Shown: positions 5,785 to 6,597 of the stretch, one piece after another | Layout: each line of letters begins with the position of its first letter | Position numbering within the stretch: position 1 is the first letter of the stretch | Assembly (NCBI GenBank): GCA_019421925.1 | Contig: JAHZEH010000107.1 | Location: forward strand, 238 to 6,834 | From: Clostridia bacterium | GTDB lineage: Bacteria; Bacillota; Clostridia; Christensenellales; CALWSW01 | Direction of reading: 5' to 3' | DNA: 6,597 bases | Position numbers and translations under genes: made by a program | Notes under the pieces: model-generated | The model's database searches: none | What the model saw: the letters and a program-made list of their open reading frames with translations, nothing else | Told to the model about the DNA's origin: nothing

Positions 5785-5789
5785 TCGCC

Positions 5790-6597
5790 ATGCCTGTAAA
5801 AATCCCCAACGCCCTGCCCGCCGCAGCCACGCTAACGGCGGCACATCTTTTTGTCATGACCGAGGAGCGCGCCAGCAAACAGGACATCCGCCCGCTGCGC
5901 ATTGCCATCGTCAACCTGATGCCCACCAAGGAGGCCACGGAGACCCAGCTGCTCCGCCTCATCGGGAATACCCCCCTGCAGGTGGACCCCGTTTTTATCC
6001 GCACCGCCTCCTACGCCTCTACCCACACCTCCACGGAATACCTCAACCAGTTCTATCAGACCTACGACGAGATCAAGGACCAGCGTTTTGACGGCTGCAT
6101 CATCACGGGTGCGCCTGTGGAGCACCTGGAATTTGAGGAGGTGGCATACTGGGAGGAGCTTGTCAAAATCATGGACTGGGCCAACACCCACGTCTATTCC
6201 ACCCTGTATATCTGCTGGGGGGCCCAGGCCGCTCTGTACTACAATTACGGCGTCCCCAAGCGGCCTCTTCCCCACAAGATGTTTGGCGTCTTCCGCCACA
6301 GAGTGCTCGTGCGCAACTGTCCCCTGCTGCGGGGTTTTGACGATTACTTCAACGCCCCCCACAGCCGCCATACCGAGGTCGCCAAGGAGGATATCCTCGC
6401 CTGCGGCGAAATCGAGGTGCTGGCCGAATCGGAGGAAGCGGGCCTCTATCTCATGCAGAGCAGGGACGGCCGGCAGGTCTTTGTCACCGGCCACGGCGAA
6501 TATGACGCCGATACCCTGGAGAAGGAATATCTGCGCGACGTGAACCAGGGCAAGCCCATCGCCCCGCCCGTGGGATACTATCCCGGCGGGGATACCA
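5790..6597 (+). CDS. metA: Homoserine O-acetyltransferase, MetA family (3' end cut by window edge)
   Basis: This enzyme acylates the hydroxyl of L-homoserine, the first committed step of methionine synthesis. The window holds 269 residues of a family usually about 300 long, so roughly 35 C-terminal residues are missing. The nucleophile Cys142 is in LYICWGAQA, and His235 and Glu237 are in FVTGHGEYD, completing the glutamine-amidotransferase-like triad. VNLMPTKEATETQLLRL (41-57) and FNAPHSRHTEV (187-197) are family signatures. Residue 111 is Glu (GAPVEHLEF). In this family Glu111 is associated with acetyl-CoA use and Gly111 (as in E. coli) with succinyl-CoA, so the product is probably O-acetylhomoserine although such genes are often labelled succinyltransferase. 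E. coli-type enzymes have GHPEYD where this one has GHGEYD. It is divergent from the LysR gene. Confidence 0.95.
   Translation, partial: MPVKIPNALPAAATLTAAHLFVMTEERASKQDIRPLRIAIVNLMPTKEATETQLLRLIGNTPLQVDPVFIRTASYASTHTSTEYLNQFYQTYDEIKDQRFDGCIITGAPVEHLEFEEVAYWEELVKIMDWANTHVYSTLYICWGAQAALYYNYGVPKRPLPHKMFGVFRHRVLVRNCPLLRGFDDYFNAPHSRHTEVAKEDILACGEIEVLAESEEAGLYLMQSRDGRQVFVTGHGEYDADTLEKEYLRDVNQGKPIAPPVGYYPGGDT

Noticed and set aside
5723..5789. SAM riboswitch or T-box upstream of metA
   Set aside because: Only about 60 leader bases follow the predicted transcription start. No four-way junction, T-box sequence or terminator is present; a single 7-bp hairpin is all I see.
5832..6494. 220-codon minus-strand frame
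   Set aside because: It is antisense to metA, which has a complete set of catalytic residues.
1..6597. tRNA, rRNA, CRISPR array or insertion sequence
   Set aside because: No cloverleaf, spaced direct repeats or transposase motifs were seen by eye. The intergenic gaps (27, 114, 158, 179 and 229 bases) are accounted for by promoters and terminators.

Overview
The window is GC-rich and densely coding, with purine-rich AGGAGG-type ribosome binding sites, lipoprotein signals, a class B sortase and a MetA-type homoserine acyltransferase. Together these suggest a GC-rich, Gram-positive anaerobic Firmicute, most like gut Oscillospiraceae (the Flavonifractor/Lawsonibacter sort). That placement is inference from gene style; no rRNA or marker gene is present.

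Layout from high to low coordinates, which is the reading direction of most genes. A metA-type gene (5790 to the right edge, plus strand, cut at its 3' end) is transcribed divergently from a LysR-family regulator (4661-5560, minus). The regulator ends in a strong hairpin terminator. Below it lies a lipid-anchored, FMN- and FAD-carrying reductase of the fumarate/urocanate reductase superfamily (2589-4481, minus), which has its own promoter. Next is a 394-residue protein (1246-2430, minus) that I read as a degenerate relative of the DUF2075 (Schlafen-type DNA/RNA helicase) family: its N- and C-terminal ends align but the ATPase motor is missing. Its -10 box sits inside a perfect 15-bp palindrome. 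It ends in a terminator whose T-tract is immediately followed by the promoter of a lipoprotein-type class B sortase (343-1131, minus). The sortase is followed after 27 bases by a secreted protein with a fibronectin III-like segment, cut by the left edge (1-315, minus).

How the parts fit: the sortase and secreted protein look like one cell-surface operon. The reductase is probably an exported terminal reductase supplied with electrons through covalently bound FMN. It lacks the arginines used by fumarate reductases, so its substrate is unknown. The LysR protein could control the reductase downstream, the divergent metA, or both. MetA carries Glu111, the residue linked to acetyl-CoA rather than succinyl-CoA use, so it is probably a homoserine O-acetyltransferase of methionine synthesis.

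The item most worth following is the motor-less DUF2075-like protein under a palindromic operator-like promoter. All intergenic gaps are shorter than 300 bases. I saw no RNA genes, CRISPR arrays or insertion sequences.
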